Shown here piece by piece: positions 26,284-35,898 of a stretch of 64,000 nucleotides of DNA. Source of the DNA: JAAXHB01 sp965221635 (GTDB taxonomy: Bacteria > Actinomycetota > Acidimicrobiia > Acidimicrobiales > Aldehydirespiratoraceae); NCBI GenBank assembly GCA_965221635.1, contig OZ244902.1:310001-374000 (forward strand), given 5' to 3'. Each line of letters starts with the position of its first letter. Within the stretch, counting starts at the first letter, position 1. The notes below the pieces were generated by a model. The model ran no database searches and was not told the origin of the DNA. It saw only the letters and a list, made by a program, of their open reading frames with translations. Made by a program: the position numbers and the translations under genes.

Positions 26284-27867
26284 ATGATCACGGTCAACAA
26301 CTTGAAGCCATCGCGCCGCGGACGGCACCGCCTGTCGGTGCTGCTTTCGCTACTGATGGTGTTCGCACTATTCGCGGCGGCTTGTGGCAGCGACGACGAC
26401 GACAGCACCGCCACCGACACGGACACCTCGACGGACTCGTCGGGCGGAGGCTCCGAAGGTTCAGGCAGCGGCGAAACCGACACCGGCGGCACCGACACCG
26501 ATGACGGTGACGACATGACCGAGCCCGCCGACGACACCCCCGACGCACCCGAGGACGCCGGCGGCGACGACATGACCGAGCCCGCCGAGGGCGAAGGCGA
26601 CGACGGGGACGACGGCGACGAGATGGAAGAGCCCGCCGTGCCGGAGGAGCCGATCGTGCTGACCGCCTCCTACAAGGGCGTCACCGAAGAGGCGATCCAT
26701 GTTGGCGTGTCGATGCTGGACTTCGAGTTCCTGGTGAGCAACAACTTCTCCGCGGCCGGCTGGGGCAACCAGCAAGGCGTGTGGGAGGCGCTGATAGCCG
26801 ATCTCAACGCCCGCGGCGGAATCTACGGACGCGAAGTGGTGGCGGTGTACGACCACTACAGCCCCATCGGCACCGTGGAGGCCGAGGAGACATGCGCCAT
26901 CCTCACCCAGGACAACGAGGTGTTCGCCGTGCTCGGCGGATTCCTCGGCCCCTTCGCCGGCACTGTGGACCCGTGCATCGTTGGCACCAACGAAACCATG
27001 CTCGTGGGTGGCGAAATCAACCCCTCTGAGTACGAGCTGGCCGTGGCCCCCTGGTATGACACCACCGAGTCAACCGATCAGGCCACCAACACGCTGCTTG
27101 ACCTGATGGTGCAAACCGGGCGCGCCGATGGCGCCAAGGTGTTCGTGATCACCAATCAGGCGGCCACCGCCGACAAGCCGCTGGTGGAACAAGCCCTCGC
27201 CGACAGGGGAATCGAATTGGTGGAGAGCGCCATAATCGACGCTCCCGACGGCGACCAGGCCGCCCAGGACGCCATTTCGCAGGTGATCTACGAACGTTTC
27301 CGCAGCTCGGACGCCAACCGCATCCTGTTGAACGGCAACCCGTCGGCCGCGTTGCGAGGAATGCAGCAGGCAGGCCTTGAGGGCTCCGTTCAGGTGTGGG
27401 CCAACGATCAGGCCGGCTTGGAGAACCTCGGCACATCGGTGGATCGCTCACGGGTGTTCGACACTCTCACCCTTTCCAGCGCCACCGACCTCGAAATGTG
27501 GGCGGACCCGGCGATGCAGGATTGCGTTGCCATTGTGGAATCCGCTCTCGGCGTGACCGTGAGCAGTCCTGCTGAGGCCGAAGAGGACGAGGAGAACTGG
27601 TTCAACGCGGTGCGCCGTTACTGCCGTTTGCTGAGAATGTTCGAGCACATCACTTTGGCCGCCGGGCCCGATCTCACCTACGACTCGGTGCGCGAAGCGA
27701 TTGCCTCGGGTGAACTGTCGGACTTCTCCCTGCCGGGCAATCCGAAGAACTCGCTCAGCGCCACCAAGCCGTTCGGCAACGACCAGTTCCGCCTCGCACA
27801 GTTCGACGTGAACATCAGCGACGGCGGCCTCTCACCGCTCACCGACCTGATCGACATCTTCAACTAG
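26284..27867 (+). CDS. Branched-chain amino acid-type ABC transporter substrate-binding lipoprotein
   Basis: 527 residues. A lipobox FAAAC (Cys34) follows a hydrophobic signal, then a ~85-residue linker almost entirely Asp/Glu/Gly/Ser/Thr with the motif DDMTEPA twice. The binding domain starts near residue 128 (IHVGVSMLDFEF) and follows the periplasmic-binding type I (LivJ-like) plan: GWGNQQGVWEALIADLNARG, VFAVLGGFLGPF and KVFVITNQ. ATG 26284 is preceded by GGAGGA. No permease or ATPase gene is near, so the transporter partner is elsewhere or the protein is an orphan sensor. A strong hairpin terminator lies 17 bp after the stop. Confidence 0.85.
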   Translation: MITVNNLKPSRRGRHRLSVLLSLLMVFALFAAACGSDDDDSTATDTDTSTDSSGGGSEGSGSGETDTGGTDTDDGDDMTEPADDTPDAPEDAGGDDMTEPAEGEGDDGDDGDEMEEPAVPEEPIVLTASYKGVTEEAIHVGVSMLDFEFLVSNNFSAAGWGNQQGVWEALIADLNARGGIYGREVVAVYDHYSPIGTVEAEETCAILTQDNEVFAVLGGFLGPFAGTVDPCIVGTNETMLVGGEINPSEYELAVAPWYDTTESTDQATNTLLDLMVQTGRADGAKVFVITNQAATADKPLVEQALADRGIELVESAIIDAPDGDQAAQDAISQVIYERFRSSDANRILLNGNPSAALRGMQQAGLEGSVQVWANDQAGLENLGTSVDRSRVFDTLTLSSATDLEMWADPAMQDCVAIVESALGVTVSSPAEAEEDEENWFNAVRRYCRLLRMFEHITLAAGPDLTYDSVREAIASGELSDFSLPGNPKNSLSATKPFGNDQFRLAQFDVNISDGGLSPLTDLIDIFN

Positions 27868-27883
27868 CACGCCAACAACACAA

Positions 27884-27919
27884 CGACCCGCCCGGCGCCG
27901 CCAAGGCCCGGGCGGGTCG
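27884..27919 (+). terminator. Hairpin terminator of substrate-binding protein gene
   Basis: Perfect 12-bp stem, arms CGACCCGCCCGG and CCGGGCGGGTCG with a 12-nt loop, starting 17 bp after the stop. The sequence after it (CCTTCTCC) is only weakly T-containing. Confidence 0.75.
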
Positions 27920-28014
27920 CCTTCTCCCCACCCGCAACAACAGCGCCCGATCCGCACCCGCCTTGGTGGCGAAGCGGCCGGGTTACTGCGGCACCGTCGG
28001 TGAAGGAGCGGCCT

Positions 28015-29175
28015 GTGGCTTCGAGCCCCACCAAAGCGGCCCCCGGCAATGCGGCGTCTTTCGCCGGTCTGTTGGCCTCCAAGGGCTGGCTGCTTGCCGA
28101 CGGCGCCATGGGCACCCAACTGTTCGCGGCAGGCCTCGAAGCGGGCGCGCCGCCTGAGGTGTGGAACCTGCAACACCCCGAGGTGGTGGTGGACATCCAC
28201 CGCCGCTGGCTCGAGGCGGGCGCCGATTTGGTGTTGACCAACAGCTTCGGCGGCAACCGGTATCGACTGGCGCTGCACGGCCTGGCGGGTCGTGTGGCCG
28301 AACTCAACAAGGCCGCGGCCCGCAACGCCCGCACAGCAGCCGACGCCGAGGCAACAAGTGCCCGCCGCCCAACCCTGGTGGCCGGTTCGATGGGCCCCAC
28401 CGGGGAGCTGCTCGAACCCATTGGCCGCATGAACCGCGCCGACTGCGAAAGCGCCTTCGCTCAGCAGGCAGCCGCCTTGGCGGAGGGCGGCGTGGACTTG
28501 TTGTGGATCGAAACGATGAGCGACCTCGCAGAGGTGGAAGCGGCACTGGCCGGGGTGCGATCGGTATGTGACCTGCCGGTGGCGGCAACGATGAGCTTCG
28601 ACACGTCCGGGCGCACGATGATGGGCGTGACCGGATCACAAATGGCGAGCCGTCTCGGCGACCAAGGCCTGGTGGCCATGGGCGCAAACTGCGGCGCCAA
28701 TCTTGGCGACACCGGCGCCGCCGCGCTGGAGATCCGCCAGGCGCTGGAGGCCGCCGGGCACAACGCCGACGGCTTGCCCGCGGTGATCGTGAAACCCAAC
28801 GCCGGTATTCCCACCTGGCAAGGCGACAAGCTCGTGTACGACGCCACGCCACAAACCATGGCCGCGCACGCGCACCACATGAGAGCGGGCGGCGCAACGG
28901 TGATCGGCGGCTGCTGCGGCACAGTGCCGGATCACATCGCCAAGATCGCCGCCGTGCTCGCAGGACGCGATCCTGTGCCCGAAGCTGCGGTTGCTTCCCG
29001 TACCGGTGACCTCGGCGACGCTGGCGACACTGCCGGTGCTACAAGTTCCCGGCCACAATCGGCGTCGAGGGCCGGCCGTGAGCGCAGGCGCAGAACCGCC
29101 CGACGCGGCGGCATAACCTCGACCGACCCTGCCGGCGAAGGCGAACCCGTTCCGCCGGCACCGAAATCGGGGTGA
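28015..29175 (+). CDS. Homocysteine S-methyltransferase family protein (BhmT/methionine synthase N-terminal-like)
   Basis: 386 residues. The GTG at 28015 is chosen because AAGGAG lies 6 bp before it; the longer frame from 28000 starts inside that site. LLADGAMGTQLFAAGLE and NSFGGNRYRL are the substrate barrel motifs. The zinc cysteines are in MGANCGANLG and VIGGCCGTVPDH (GGCCG motif). The enzyme moves a methyl group to homocysteine to make methionine; the donor is not set by sequence (betaine, S-methylmethionine or, for MetH fragments, methylfolate). After the barrel a ~60-residue Arg/Ser/Gly-rich tail follows that is not part of the fold. Confidence 0.88.
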   Translation: MASSPTKAAPGNAASFAGLLASKGWLLADGAMGTQLFAAGLEAGAPPEVWNLQHPEVVVDIHRRWLEAGADLVLTNSFGGNRYRLALHGLAGRVAELNKAAARNARTAADAEATSARRPTLVAGSMGPTGELLEPIGRMNRADCESAFAQQAAALAEGGVDLLWIETMSDLAEVEAALAGVRSVCDLPVAATMSFDTSGRTMMGVTGSQMASRLGDQGLVAMGANCGANLGDTGAAALEIRQALEAAGHNADGLPAVIVKPNAGIPTWQGDKLVYDATPQTMAAHAHHMRAGGATVIGGCCGTVPDHIAKIAAVLAGRDPVPEAAVASRTGDLGDAGDTAGATSSRPQSASRAGRERRRRTARRGGITSTDPAGEGEPVPPAPKSG

Positions 29176-29187
29176 GAATAAACTGTG

Positions 29188-29715
29188 ATGATGCCCAGCC
29201 AGTCCCAGCGGGCGCACACCACCAGATCGGCGGTGATGGAGTCGGCGATCAGGGCGTTCAGCGCACGTGGTGACCTAGGCGCTTCCCTGGAGGAGATCGC
29301 CGCGTCGGCGGGGGTCGCCAAGAGCACGATCCTTTACCATTTCGGATCGCAACGTGGCCTGCTTCGTGCCGTGGCCGTTCGGATCATGGAGGAGACCGAG
29401 GCCCGCATCGAGCGCAACGCCCAGCCCGGCGACCCCGTGGCATGGGCACAAGCCATGCTGGAGGAGCAAACCACCCCCACGGCGCGAGTGTTGCACCTGA
29501 TCGGCGACACCCTGGCTTCACAACACTCCCTGGGTCAGGTGGATCCGCTGCCCTACCTGGTGGACCGCGTGGCTTCCATGAGCCCACACGGCGACCCGCG
29601 GGTGATCGCGGCTGCGTTGCTGCAATTTGCGCGAAGCCTGGCCTACGGGCTCACCGACCCCGCCGAGATCGGGGATCTGGTGTCGGCGCTGCAAAAGGGA
29701 GGGGAACTTGCCTGA
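29188..29715 (+). CDS. TetR family transcriptional regulator
   Basis: About 175 residues. The N-terminal helix-turn-helix reads AFSARGDLGASLEEIAASAG then VAKSTILYHFGSQRGLLRAV, the TetR pattern. The remainder is helical and variable as expected for a ligand-binding domain. GTG 29185, ATG 29188 and ATG 29191 are adjacent start options. It lies 12 bp after the methyltransferase gene and 87 bp before the acetoacetyl-CoA ligase on the same strand, so it may control that ligase or its own operon; no operator was identified. Confidence 0.88.
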   Translation: MMPSQSQRAHTTRSAVMESAIRAFSARGDLGASLEEIAASAGVAKSTILYHFGSQRGLLRAVAVRIMEETEARIERNAQPGDPVAWAQAMLEEQTTPTARVLHLIGDTLASQHSLGQVDPLPYLVDRVASMSPHGDPRVIAAALLQFARSLAYGLTDPAEIGDLVSALQKGGELA

Positions 29716-29802
29716 GCGGCGCGCAGTGCGTGGCTCGGCCCCCGGGTGCGAGAGCGGTCGGCCCGCACATGATTTCGACACCGAAACCCAACCGCTGCGC
29801 GC

Positions 29803-31761
29803 TTGACGCACCCGCTTTGGACTCCCAGCCCCGAGCGCGCTCAGGCGGCCACCATTGAGCGGTTCCGCCTGTGGCTGGCCGAACGTGAGGGCACCCAGCT
29901 CGATGATTTCTCGGCCTTGCATGGCTGGTCGGTGCGCCACAGCGACCGCTTCTGGGCCGCTGCTTGGGACTTCTGCGAAGTGCGAGGCGACCGCGGCGAA
30001 CGCCTCGTGGAACGCCCCGATGTGGACGACCCGGCGGCGCGGCTGTACCGCACCCGGTTCCTGCCCGACGCCCGCCTCAACGTTGCCCAGAACCTGCTCG
30101 GCGAACCCGACGATCAAGTTGCGCTGATTTACCGAAGCGAGGACGGCGAGAACGGGAAGCTCACCCGCGCCGAGCTTCACGACATGGTGGGACGCTGCCA
30201 GCAGTTGCTGATCGACAGCGGCGTCGGCCCCGGAGACAGGGTGGCGGCGTGGATGCCGAACCGTCCCGAGACGGTTGCGATAATGCTGGCCGCTGCCGGT
30301 TTGGGAGCGGTGTTCACCTCGGCTTCGCCCGATTTCGGGCCCGAGGGGGTGCTCGACCGCTTCGAGCAGGTGAAACCCACGGTGCTGTTCGCATGCGCGG
30401 ATTATCCCTACAACGGTCGCCGCCACGACTGCCTGGGCCGTCTCGAGCAAATCAAGGCGGGCCTGGGTTCGCTGCAACGCACCGTGCTGGTGGAGCCGGG
30501 CTGGTTGGACGGCTACGGCGCCGGTTTCGCGCAGGGGCCAACGCCGGTGGTGTTCCGCCCGCTCGGGTTCGACCATCCGTGGTACGTGCTTTACTCGTCG
30601 GGCACCACCGGCCCGCCCAAGGCGATCGTTCACCGCGCCGGGGGTTTGCTGTTGAAGCACCTCTGCGAATACCGGCTTCACTGCGACGTGAAACCCGCAG
30701 ACAGGGTGTTCTACTTCACCACCACCGGCTGGATGATGTGGAACTGGCTGGCCTCGGCGCTGGCTTCCGGCGCTGCGCTGGTGCTGTACGACGGCGCGCC
30801 GGGATGGCCCGACCTGAACCGGCTGTTCGACCTTGCCGACGAGGTGGGCGTGACCCTCTTCGGCACATCGGCGAAGTTCATCGATTCGTGCGCCGGCGCC
30901 GGGATGGATCCTGTGCGCACCCACCGGCTCGACACTGTGCGCACCATCACGTCCACCGGGTCGCCTTTGGTGCCCGAAGGTTTCGACTGGGTGTACCGCA
31001 ACATGAAAGCCGACGTGCATCTCGCCTCCATTTCGGGAGGCACCGACCTGTGCGGCTGCCTGGTGGGTGGCGACCCCACCGCGCCGGTGTACCGGGGCGA
31101 GATCCAAGGCCCGTCGCTGGGCATGGACATAGACGTCACCGACGACTCGGGCCGGTCGCTGGAAGTGGGCGCACAAGGCGAGCTGGTTTGTCGCAACGCG
31201 TTCCCGTCGATGCCGCTGCGGTTCTGGAACGACCCGGGCGAGCGCCGCTACCGCGCCGCTTATTTCGATGACATTCCCGGCGTGTGGAAGCACGGCGACT
31301 ACGTGATGCGCACCCCCAACAACGGTTTCGTGATCTCGGGACGCTCCGACACCACGCTCAATCCCGGCGGTGTGCGCATAGGCACCGCCGAGATTTACCG
31401 CCGGGTGGACTCCTTGGCCGAGGTTGCCGAGAGCATCGTGGTTGGGCAGCCCTTCGGGGCCGATACTCGTATCGTGCTGTTTGTGCGAATGGCCCCCGGT
31501 TGCGAACTCACCGACGATCTCAGGGACCGCATCCGCGCCCGCATACGCGCCGAAGTGTCGCCTCGCCACGTGCCCGCAGTGATCGCCTCGGTGCCCGACA
31601 TTCCGCGCACCCGCTCAGGCAAGATGACCGAATCCGCGGTGCGTGACGTGATCCACGGCGTTGCGTTGCGCAACACCGAGGCCATGGCAAACCCCGAGGC
31701 GCTCGAGCATTTCCGCAACCATCCCGACCTCGGGCCGCCGACCGGCAAGGCCGGCCGATGA
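29803..31761 (+). CDS. aacS: Acetoacetyl-CoA synthetase (acetoacetate-CoA ligase)
   Basis: 652 residues, the normal AacS length. Starts at TTG 29803 giving THPLWTPSPERAQAATIERF, the conserved N-terminus. The adenylate-forming P-loop is YVLYSSGTTGPPKAIVHRAG (near residue 265), followed by FYFTTTGWMMWNW and a SISGGTDLCGC motif. The catalytic lysine region reads RTRSGKMTES near the C-terminus. It converts acetoacetate, ATP and CoA to acetoacetyl-CoA, feeding ketone bodies or PHB products into central metabolism. The stop overlaps the start of the PAC2 gene by 4 bp. Confidence 0.92.
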   Translation: MTHPLWTPSPERAQAATIERFRLWLAEREGTQLDDFSALHGWSVRHSDRFWAAAWDFCEVRGDRGERLVERPDVDDPAARLYRTRFLPDARLNVAQNLLGEPDDQVALIYRSEDGENGKLTRAELHDMVGRCQQLLIDSGVGPGDRVAAWMPNRPETVAIMLAAAGLGAVFTSASPDFGPEGVLDRFEQVKPTVLFACADYPYNGRRHDCLGRLEQIKAGLGSLQRTVLVEPGWLDGYGAGFAQGPTPVVFRPLGFDHPWYVLYSSGTTGPPKAIVHRAGGLLLKHLCEYRLHCDVKPADRVFYFTTTGWMMWNWLASALASGAALVLYDGAPGWPDLNRLFDLADEVGVTLFGTSAKFIDSCAGAGMDPVRTHRLDTVRTITSTGSPLVPEGFDWVYRNMKADVHLASISGGTDLCGCLVGGDPTAPVYRGEIQGPSLGMDIDVTDDSGRSLEVGAQGELVCRNAFPSMPLRFWNDPGERRYRAAYFDDIPGVWKHGDYVMRTPNNGFVISGRSDTTLNPGGVRIGTAEIYRRVDSLAEVAESIVVGQPFGADTRIVLFVRMAPGCELTDDLRDRIRARIRAEVSPRHVPAVIASVPDIPRTRSGKMTESAVRDVIHGVALRNTEAMANPEALEHFRNHPDLGPPTGKAGR

Positions 31762-32735
31762 CTCCACCGGCGTCCCCGGACAGCCCCCGGCGCAAAACCG
31801 GCGCGTCGGCAAGGGAAGCCCCGAAGTGGCCGCGGCGAATGGGGCAGGTGGTGTGGCACGGGCCGCCGCCGTCTCTGCGGGAACCCACGCTGATCGTGGC
31901 CTTCGAAGGCTGGAACGACGCCGGTGACGCCGCCACGATCGCCGCCCGGCACCTGCGCAAGCAGTGGCGCTGCACCTCGCTGGCGGGGATCGACCCGGAA
32001 ATGTTCTTCGATTTCACGTCCAGCCGTCCGTCGATGAAGCTCAAGGAGCAGCACTTCCGTGCGATCGACTGGCCTTCCAACAAGGTGTCGGTGGCGTCGC
32101 TGCCCGACGCGCAATGCGACGTGGCGGTGCTGGTGGGCATCGAACCGCAGCTGCGCTGGAGGATGTTCTGCGACGAGATGATCGGCCTTGCCGACGCCTT
32201 GGGTGTGGGGCGGGTGGTGACCCTGGGGGCGTTGCTGTCCGATGTGCCCCACAGTCGCCCGGTGCAGGTGTACGGCACCGCCGAGGACAGCTTCACCCGC
32301 GCCAAGTTCAAGCTGGCGCCGTCAACCTATGAGGGCCCAACCGGCATCGTGGGAGTGCTCAGCGCCTCGTTCAGGCAAGCCGGTTACGCCACCGCTTCGT
32401 TGTGGTCGGCGGTGCCGGCATACATGCCCGCGGCGCCATCCCCGAAGGCTGCGCTGGCTCTGGTGCAAAGAGCAGCGGCGCTTGTGGGCGCCCCGGTGGA
32501 CACCCGCAGACTGAAATCCGCCGCCGCGGAATACGAACGCGAGGTGAGCCAAATGGTGGCCAACGACACCGACACTCAGGATTATGTGGCCCGGATCGAA
32601 CAAGCCTGGGACGAGAACAACGCCGCCGCCGCCGACGAGCCCTCGTCGCTCAGCGGAGACGAGCCACCCCTCGAGGAGGCCGACCCTGCCGCGCTGATTG
32701 CCGACGTTGAGCGATTCCTGCGAGAGGCCGACTAG
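31758..32735 (+). CDS. PAC2 family protein
   Basis: 325 residues. The ATG at 31758 overlaps the aacS stop (ATGA). After ~35 basic, disordered residues, LREPTLIVAFEGWNDAGDAA and DFTSSRP mark the PAC2 (proteasome-assembly-chaperone-like) fold. The middle has VTLGALLSDVPHSRPVQVYG and YEGPTGIVGVLSASFRQAGY. The C-terminus carries an acidic tail with a predicted helix. The actinobacterial PAC2 proteins are not shown to act on proteasomes; the function is unknown. Its last base pairs share a CTAG with the convergent NUDIX gene. Confidence 0.85.
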   Translation: MTPPASPDSPRRKTGASAREAPKWPRRMGQVVWHGPPPSLREPTLIVAFEGWNDAGDAATIAARHLRKQWRCTSLAGIDPEMFFDFTSSRPSMKLKEQHFRAIDWPSNKVSVASLPDAQCDVAVLVGIEPQLRWRMFCDEMIGLADALGVGRVVTLGALLSDVPHSRPVQVYGTAEDSFTRAKFKLAPSTYEGPTGIVGVLSASFRQAGYATASLWSAVPAYMPAAPSPKAALALVQRAAALVGAPVDTRRLKSAAAEYEREVSQMVANDTDTQDYVARIEQAWDENNAAAADEPSSLSGDEPPLEEADPAALIADVERFLREAD

Positions 32736-33439
32736 GGATCGGGCGTGGCTTCGCGCCAAGGCGCGTCGCGGGGCTTGTCGAACATCACCTCCACCGGTTC
32801 GCCACGAATCGCCGAGAACGCCATCGGCGCCCACAGGTCTGCGCGGGCGGTGGGATCGGGGAGGTCGTCCTCGGCGAAGAACCCCACATCGGAACACTCA
32901 AGGGGGTGCGGTTTCAGCTCGCCGCCGGTCATGCGGCAGTGGAACACCACCGACACCAGCGGAATGCGGGTGTAACCGCGGCGCATTCCGTCGAGCACGG
33001 CTATGGGGCGCACCACTTCGCATTCGATTCCGGTTTCCTCGATCACTTCCTTCACCGCGATCTCCGAAGGCGAGTAGCCCACGTCGGCCCATCCGGTCGG
33101 GTACAACCAGTAGCCCGAATCGAGCCTTTGCACCAGCAACAACCTGCCGGCGTCGTCGCCGACCACCGCACCGACGGTGATCTTCGGGGTGACATACCCG
33201 GCCACTCCCGAACCCACACGGTCGAGCCATTCCTGCACCTGGTGGTCGGTGTCGATGCCGACGGTGCTGTGAGCCTTGATGTCGGCCGCCACCGCCAGCA
33301 CCTCCTCGAAGCGTTCGCGTTCGTAGAGGCTCTCGGTGAAACCCAGACCGGTGCGGGCGATCCCGGCGAGGGTTTCGGCCCAGCGCAAAATGTCGGCTTC
33401 GCTTGCCGGGCGGGGCTCGCTGCGGCCTTGTGGGGTCAT
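32732..33439 (-). CDS. NUDIX hydrolase with N-terminal NUDIX_N domain
   Basis: 235 residues. The first ~85 residues are helical and match the NUDIX-associated N-terminal domain (ILRWAETLAGIARTGLGFTE; SLYERERFEEVLAVAADI). The NUDIX box is GYSPSEIAVKEVIEETG, with the catalytic glutamates present and Lys where Arg is more common. RLDSGYWLYPTGWADVG leads into it. Members hydrolyse nucleoside diphosphate-linked compounds; the substrate is not known here. Convergent with the PAC2 gene, with the two stop codons overlapping on CTAG. Confidence 0.88.
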   Translation of the reverse strand: MTPQGRSEPRPASEADILRWAETLAGIARTGLGFTESLYERERFEEVLAVAADIKAHSTVGIDTDHQVQEWLDRVGSGVAGYVTPKITVGAVVGDDAGRLLLVQRLDSGYWLYPTGWADVGYSPSEIAVKEVIEETGIECEVVRPIAVLDGMRRGYTRIPLVSVVFHCRMTGGELKPHPLECSDVGFFAEDDLPDPTARADLWAPMAFSAIRGEPVEVMFDKPRDAPWREATPDP

Positions 33440-33567
33440 CGGCCTGCTCGCAGCAACTGACCTGTTCGCAACACGAGCCTTGGGCGCGCGGGGGCGATCA
33501 TCACGATCCGGCAGCCGGGCACGGGCTCACAACATGAAACCCGGCGCTTTGCCAAACGCGCCCGCTG

Positions 33568-34779
33568 TCACAGCACGTAGGCACGCTCGGCGTGCTGTGC
33601 AATGTCGAGGCCCACCACTTCGGTTTCCTCGCGCACCCGCAAGCCCACGAGACGGTTCAGCACCACGCCGATGATCAAGGTGGCCACGAACGAGTACAGC
33701 AGCACTGCGCCCATCGAAACGAGCTGATCCCAGATCAGCGCGCCGCCGCCCCAGCCGCCTCCGAGCAGCGCACCAGCGGCGAAATCGACCCCGGCTGCTT
33801 CGCTGAACGTGTCGGGATCGGCGAAGAGGCCCAGCAGCACACCGCCCACGATTCCGCCCACCAGGTGAACTCCCACCACGTCGAGGCTGTCGTCGTAGCC
33901 GAACTTGAACTTCAACTGGATCGCCAGGAAGCACACCACCCCTGCGACCACTCCGAGCAGCACCGGGGTGAGCCCGCCCACGAAACCCGCCGCGGGGGTG
34001 ATCGCCACCAGCGCGGCCACCACACCCGACGCCGCGCCGATGGAGGTGATCCTGTGATCTCGCAGCCGCTCCACCACGATCCAGCCCAGCATCCCCGCGC
34101 CCCCGGCCACCAGGGTGTTCACCACTGCTCGGGCCGCCACCTCGTCGGCGGCGCCCGCGGAGCCGGCGTTGAAACCGAACCATCCGAACCACAAGATGCC
34201 CGCACCCAGGGTGACCAGCACCGGGTTGTGCGGCGGGTGATGATCCCGTGGCCAGCCGCGGCGCTTGCGCAGCACCAGCACCAACGCCAGCGCCGCGATC
34301 CCGGCGTTGATGTGGATGGCGGTGCCACCGGCGAAGTCGAGCACCCCCCAGGACTCCATCCATCCGCTGTACACCCAGTAGGTGACCGGGCAGTACACCA
34401 GGATCGACCACACCGGCACGAAGATCATCCAGGCACGGAACTTCATGCGATCCGCAACCGCACCCGAGATCAACGCCGGGGTGATCACCGCGAAGGTCAT
34501 GAAGAAGGCCACGCCGATCAGGTCTTCGGCTGACTGGATGCCCCGCAGGCCGATGTTGTCGAGGTTGCCGATGATGCCCCCGTGGCCGCTGTTGCCCAGC
34601 GTGTAGCCGATCACAACCCAGGCAACCGACACCGACCCCAGGCAGTACAGGTTCATCATCACCATGTTCACCACGTTCTTGGAGCGCACCATGCCTCCGT
34701 AGAACAGCGCCAGTCCCGGCACCATGAACAACACAAGGGCCGTGGAAACCAGCATCCAGGCAATGCTTCCGTCGCTCAT
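33568..34779 (-). CDS. amt: Ammonium transporter Amt
   Basis: 403 residues from ATG 34779, with AAGGAA upstream. Eleven or so transmembrane helices begin with an extracellular N-terminus (SIAWMLVSTALVLFMVPGLA and LFYGGMVRSKNVVN). The pore histidines are in TAIHINAGIAALALV and DVVGVHLVGGIVGG; DFAGGTAIH is the Amt signature. It imports ammonium for nitrogen assimilation. No glnB/glnK gene follows, unlike the common amtB-glnK pair; the C-terminal tail RVREETEVVGLDIAQHAERA is the usual cytoplasmic PII-binding tail. Confidence 0.95.
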   Translation of the reverse strand: MSDGSIAWMLVSTALVLFMVPGLALFYGGMVRSKNVVNMVMMNLYCLGSVSVAWVVIGYTLGNSGHGGIIGNLDNIGLRGIQSAEDLIGVAFFMTFAVITPALISGAVADRMKFRAWMIFVPVWSILVYCPVTYWVYSGWMESWGVLDFAGGTAIHINAGIAALALVLVLRKRRGWPRDHHPPHNPVLVTLGAGILWFGWFGFNAGSAGAADEVAARAVVNTLVAGGAGMLGWIVVERLRDHRITSIGAASGVVAALVAITPAAGFVGGLTPVLLGVVAGVVCFLAIQLKFKFGYDDSLDVVGVHLVGGIVGGVLLGLFADPDTFSEAAGVDFAAGALLGGGWGGGALIWDQLVSMGAVLLYSFVATLIIGVVLNRLVGLRVREETEVVGLDIAQHAERAYVL

Positions 34780-34984
34780 CTCAGTTCCTTTCGAGTAGTG
34801 TCGATACGTTGAATTGCGGCAAGGTTGTGGCCGCTGCTTCCGATCTCCGCGGGTGTCCCGGTGCGCCGGGCAGGCCACGCAGCAAACCCAGAGTAGTCAG
34901 GTGACCATGGCGGGAACGGCCTCGCCCACCCCTGTAACACACTCTTCATCAGGGGAAGCGATGCCCCCGGCTCGCCGGTTCGAG

Positions 34985-35731
34985 CTAGTAGGGCCAGGTT
35001 TGGCGGCGGTGACCCAACAGACGGGTGAGGGGTCGCAGGCGGGCAACTATCAGGACTTTCACCGCCAGGTTGCGGGCAAACCAGACGAGCTGGGCGAGTT
35101 GGCGTGCGGCGTTGCCCACCCTGGCCCCGGCTTTCAGGCGCTCCACGCGGCGGTATTCGGCCAGTGAACCGGTGCGGCCCGCGTAGCGCCAACCGGCGCG
35201 GGCGAAACACTTGGCCAGCAGCCCGAGGGTCACCCCAACCGAGCTGAAGGCGTCGTGTACGAACATCACGCCACCCGGCGCCACCAGCCCGCCCCAGCAC
35301 TCCAGGTCTTCCAGCACGGGGCCCAAGCGATGAGCGCCGTCCACGAACAGCACGTGTATGTGTGCGGGGGCGTCGGAGTCGGCGAAGGCTTGGTCGGAGG
35401 TCTTGCGAATATGGCGCACCTTGTGGGCCACGCCCGCGCTGGCGAGGTTGGTGAGGAAGGCTTCGTGATCGCTGTTGCCGAGGTCGGCGTCGGGGGTGAT
35501 CTCACGAGGGCCACGATCACCGCCGCCGTGTGGGTCAACCGAGATCAAGGTCGATCCCTCGGGCAGCGCCGAGGCGAGCACAATCGTGGAACGCCCCTGA
35601 AACGCGCCGATCTCCGCAACCTGGGCCCCATCAGGCAGCCCGGCAACCGCTTCGTAAAGGCGTTCGGCCTGGGCGAGGGTCAACCAGCCCTCGACGCTCT
35701 CGATCTTGGCCGCAACGGCGTCGAAGCTCAT
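34985..35731 (-). CDS. Class I SAM-dependent methyltransferase (Methyltransf_24-like)
   Basis: 248 residues. The SAM-binding glycine motif is VAEIGAFQGRSTIVLASALP (residues ~38-57), followed by LISVDPHGGGDRGP with the acidic ribose-binding residue and HVLFVDGAHRLGPVLEDLEC. This is the pattern of Methyltransf_24 proteins, often O-methyltransferases involved in cell-envelope glycan or polyketide tailoring. The C-terminus is basic and amphipathic (ARLRPLTRLLGHRRQ). The substrate is unknown. Alone between amt and hemQ, all on the minus strand. Confidence 0.85.
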   Translation of the reverse strand: MSFDAVAAKIESVEGWLTLAQAERLYEAVAGLPDGAQVAEIGAFQGRSTIVLASALPEGSTLISVDPHGGGDRGPREITPDADLGNSDHEAFLTNLASAGVAHKVRHIRKTSDQAFADSDAPAHIHVLFVDGAHRLGPVLEDLECWGGLVAPGGVMFVHDAFSSVGVTLGLLAKCFARAGWRYAGRTGSLAEYRRVERLKAGARVGNAARQLAQLVWFARNLAVKVLIVARLRPLTRLLGHRRQTWPY

Positions 35732-35898
35732 GAGGATCGCAACCGGCCGGCTCTGCGCAGCGGCCTGCGAGCGGACTTCGTACCCGCCACTTGGTGATCG
35801 CTTCTTGCGCGCATCTGGTCAGTCCCGCACGGTCGGCTCTTGCCAACCTGGTGTGCAGTGTTGCCCGACTGTGTGCCCAGCGATATTGCCTGGCGCGG

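Noticed and set aside
29518..31569. 683-residue minus-strand frame opposite aacS
   Set aside because: It lies over a clear, conserved gene on the other strand and is a product of high GC content; the translation is His/Arg-rich with no domain.
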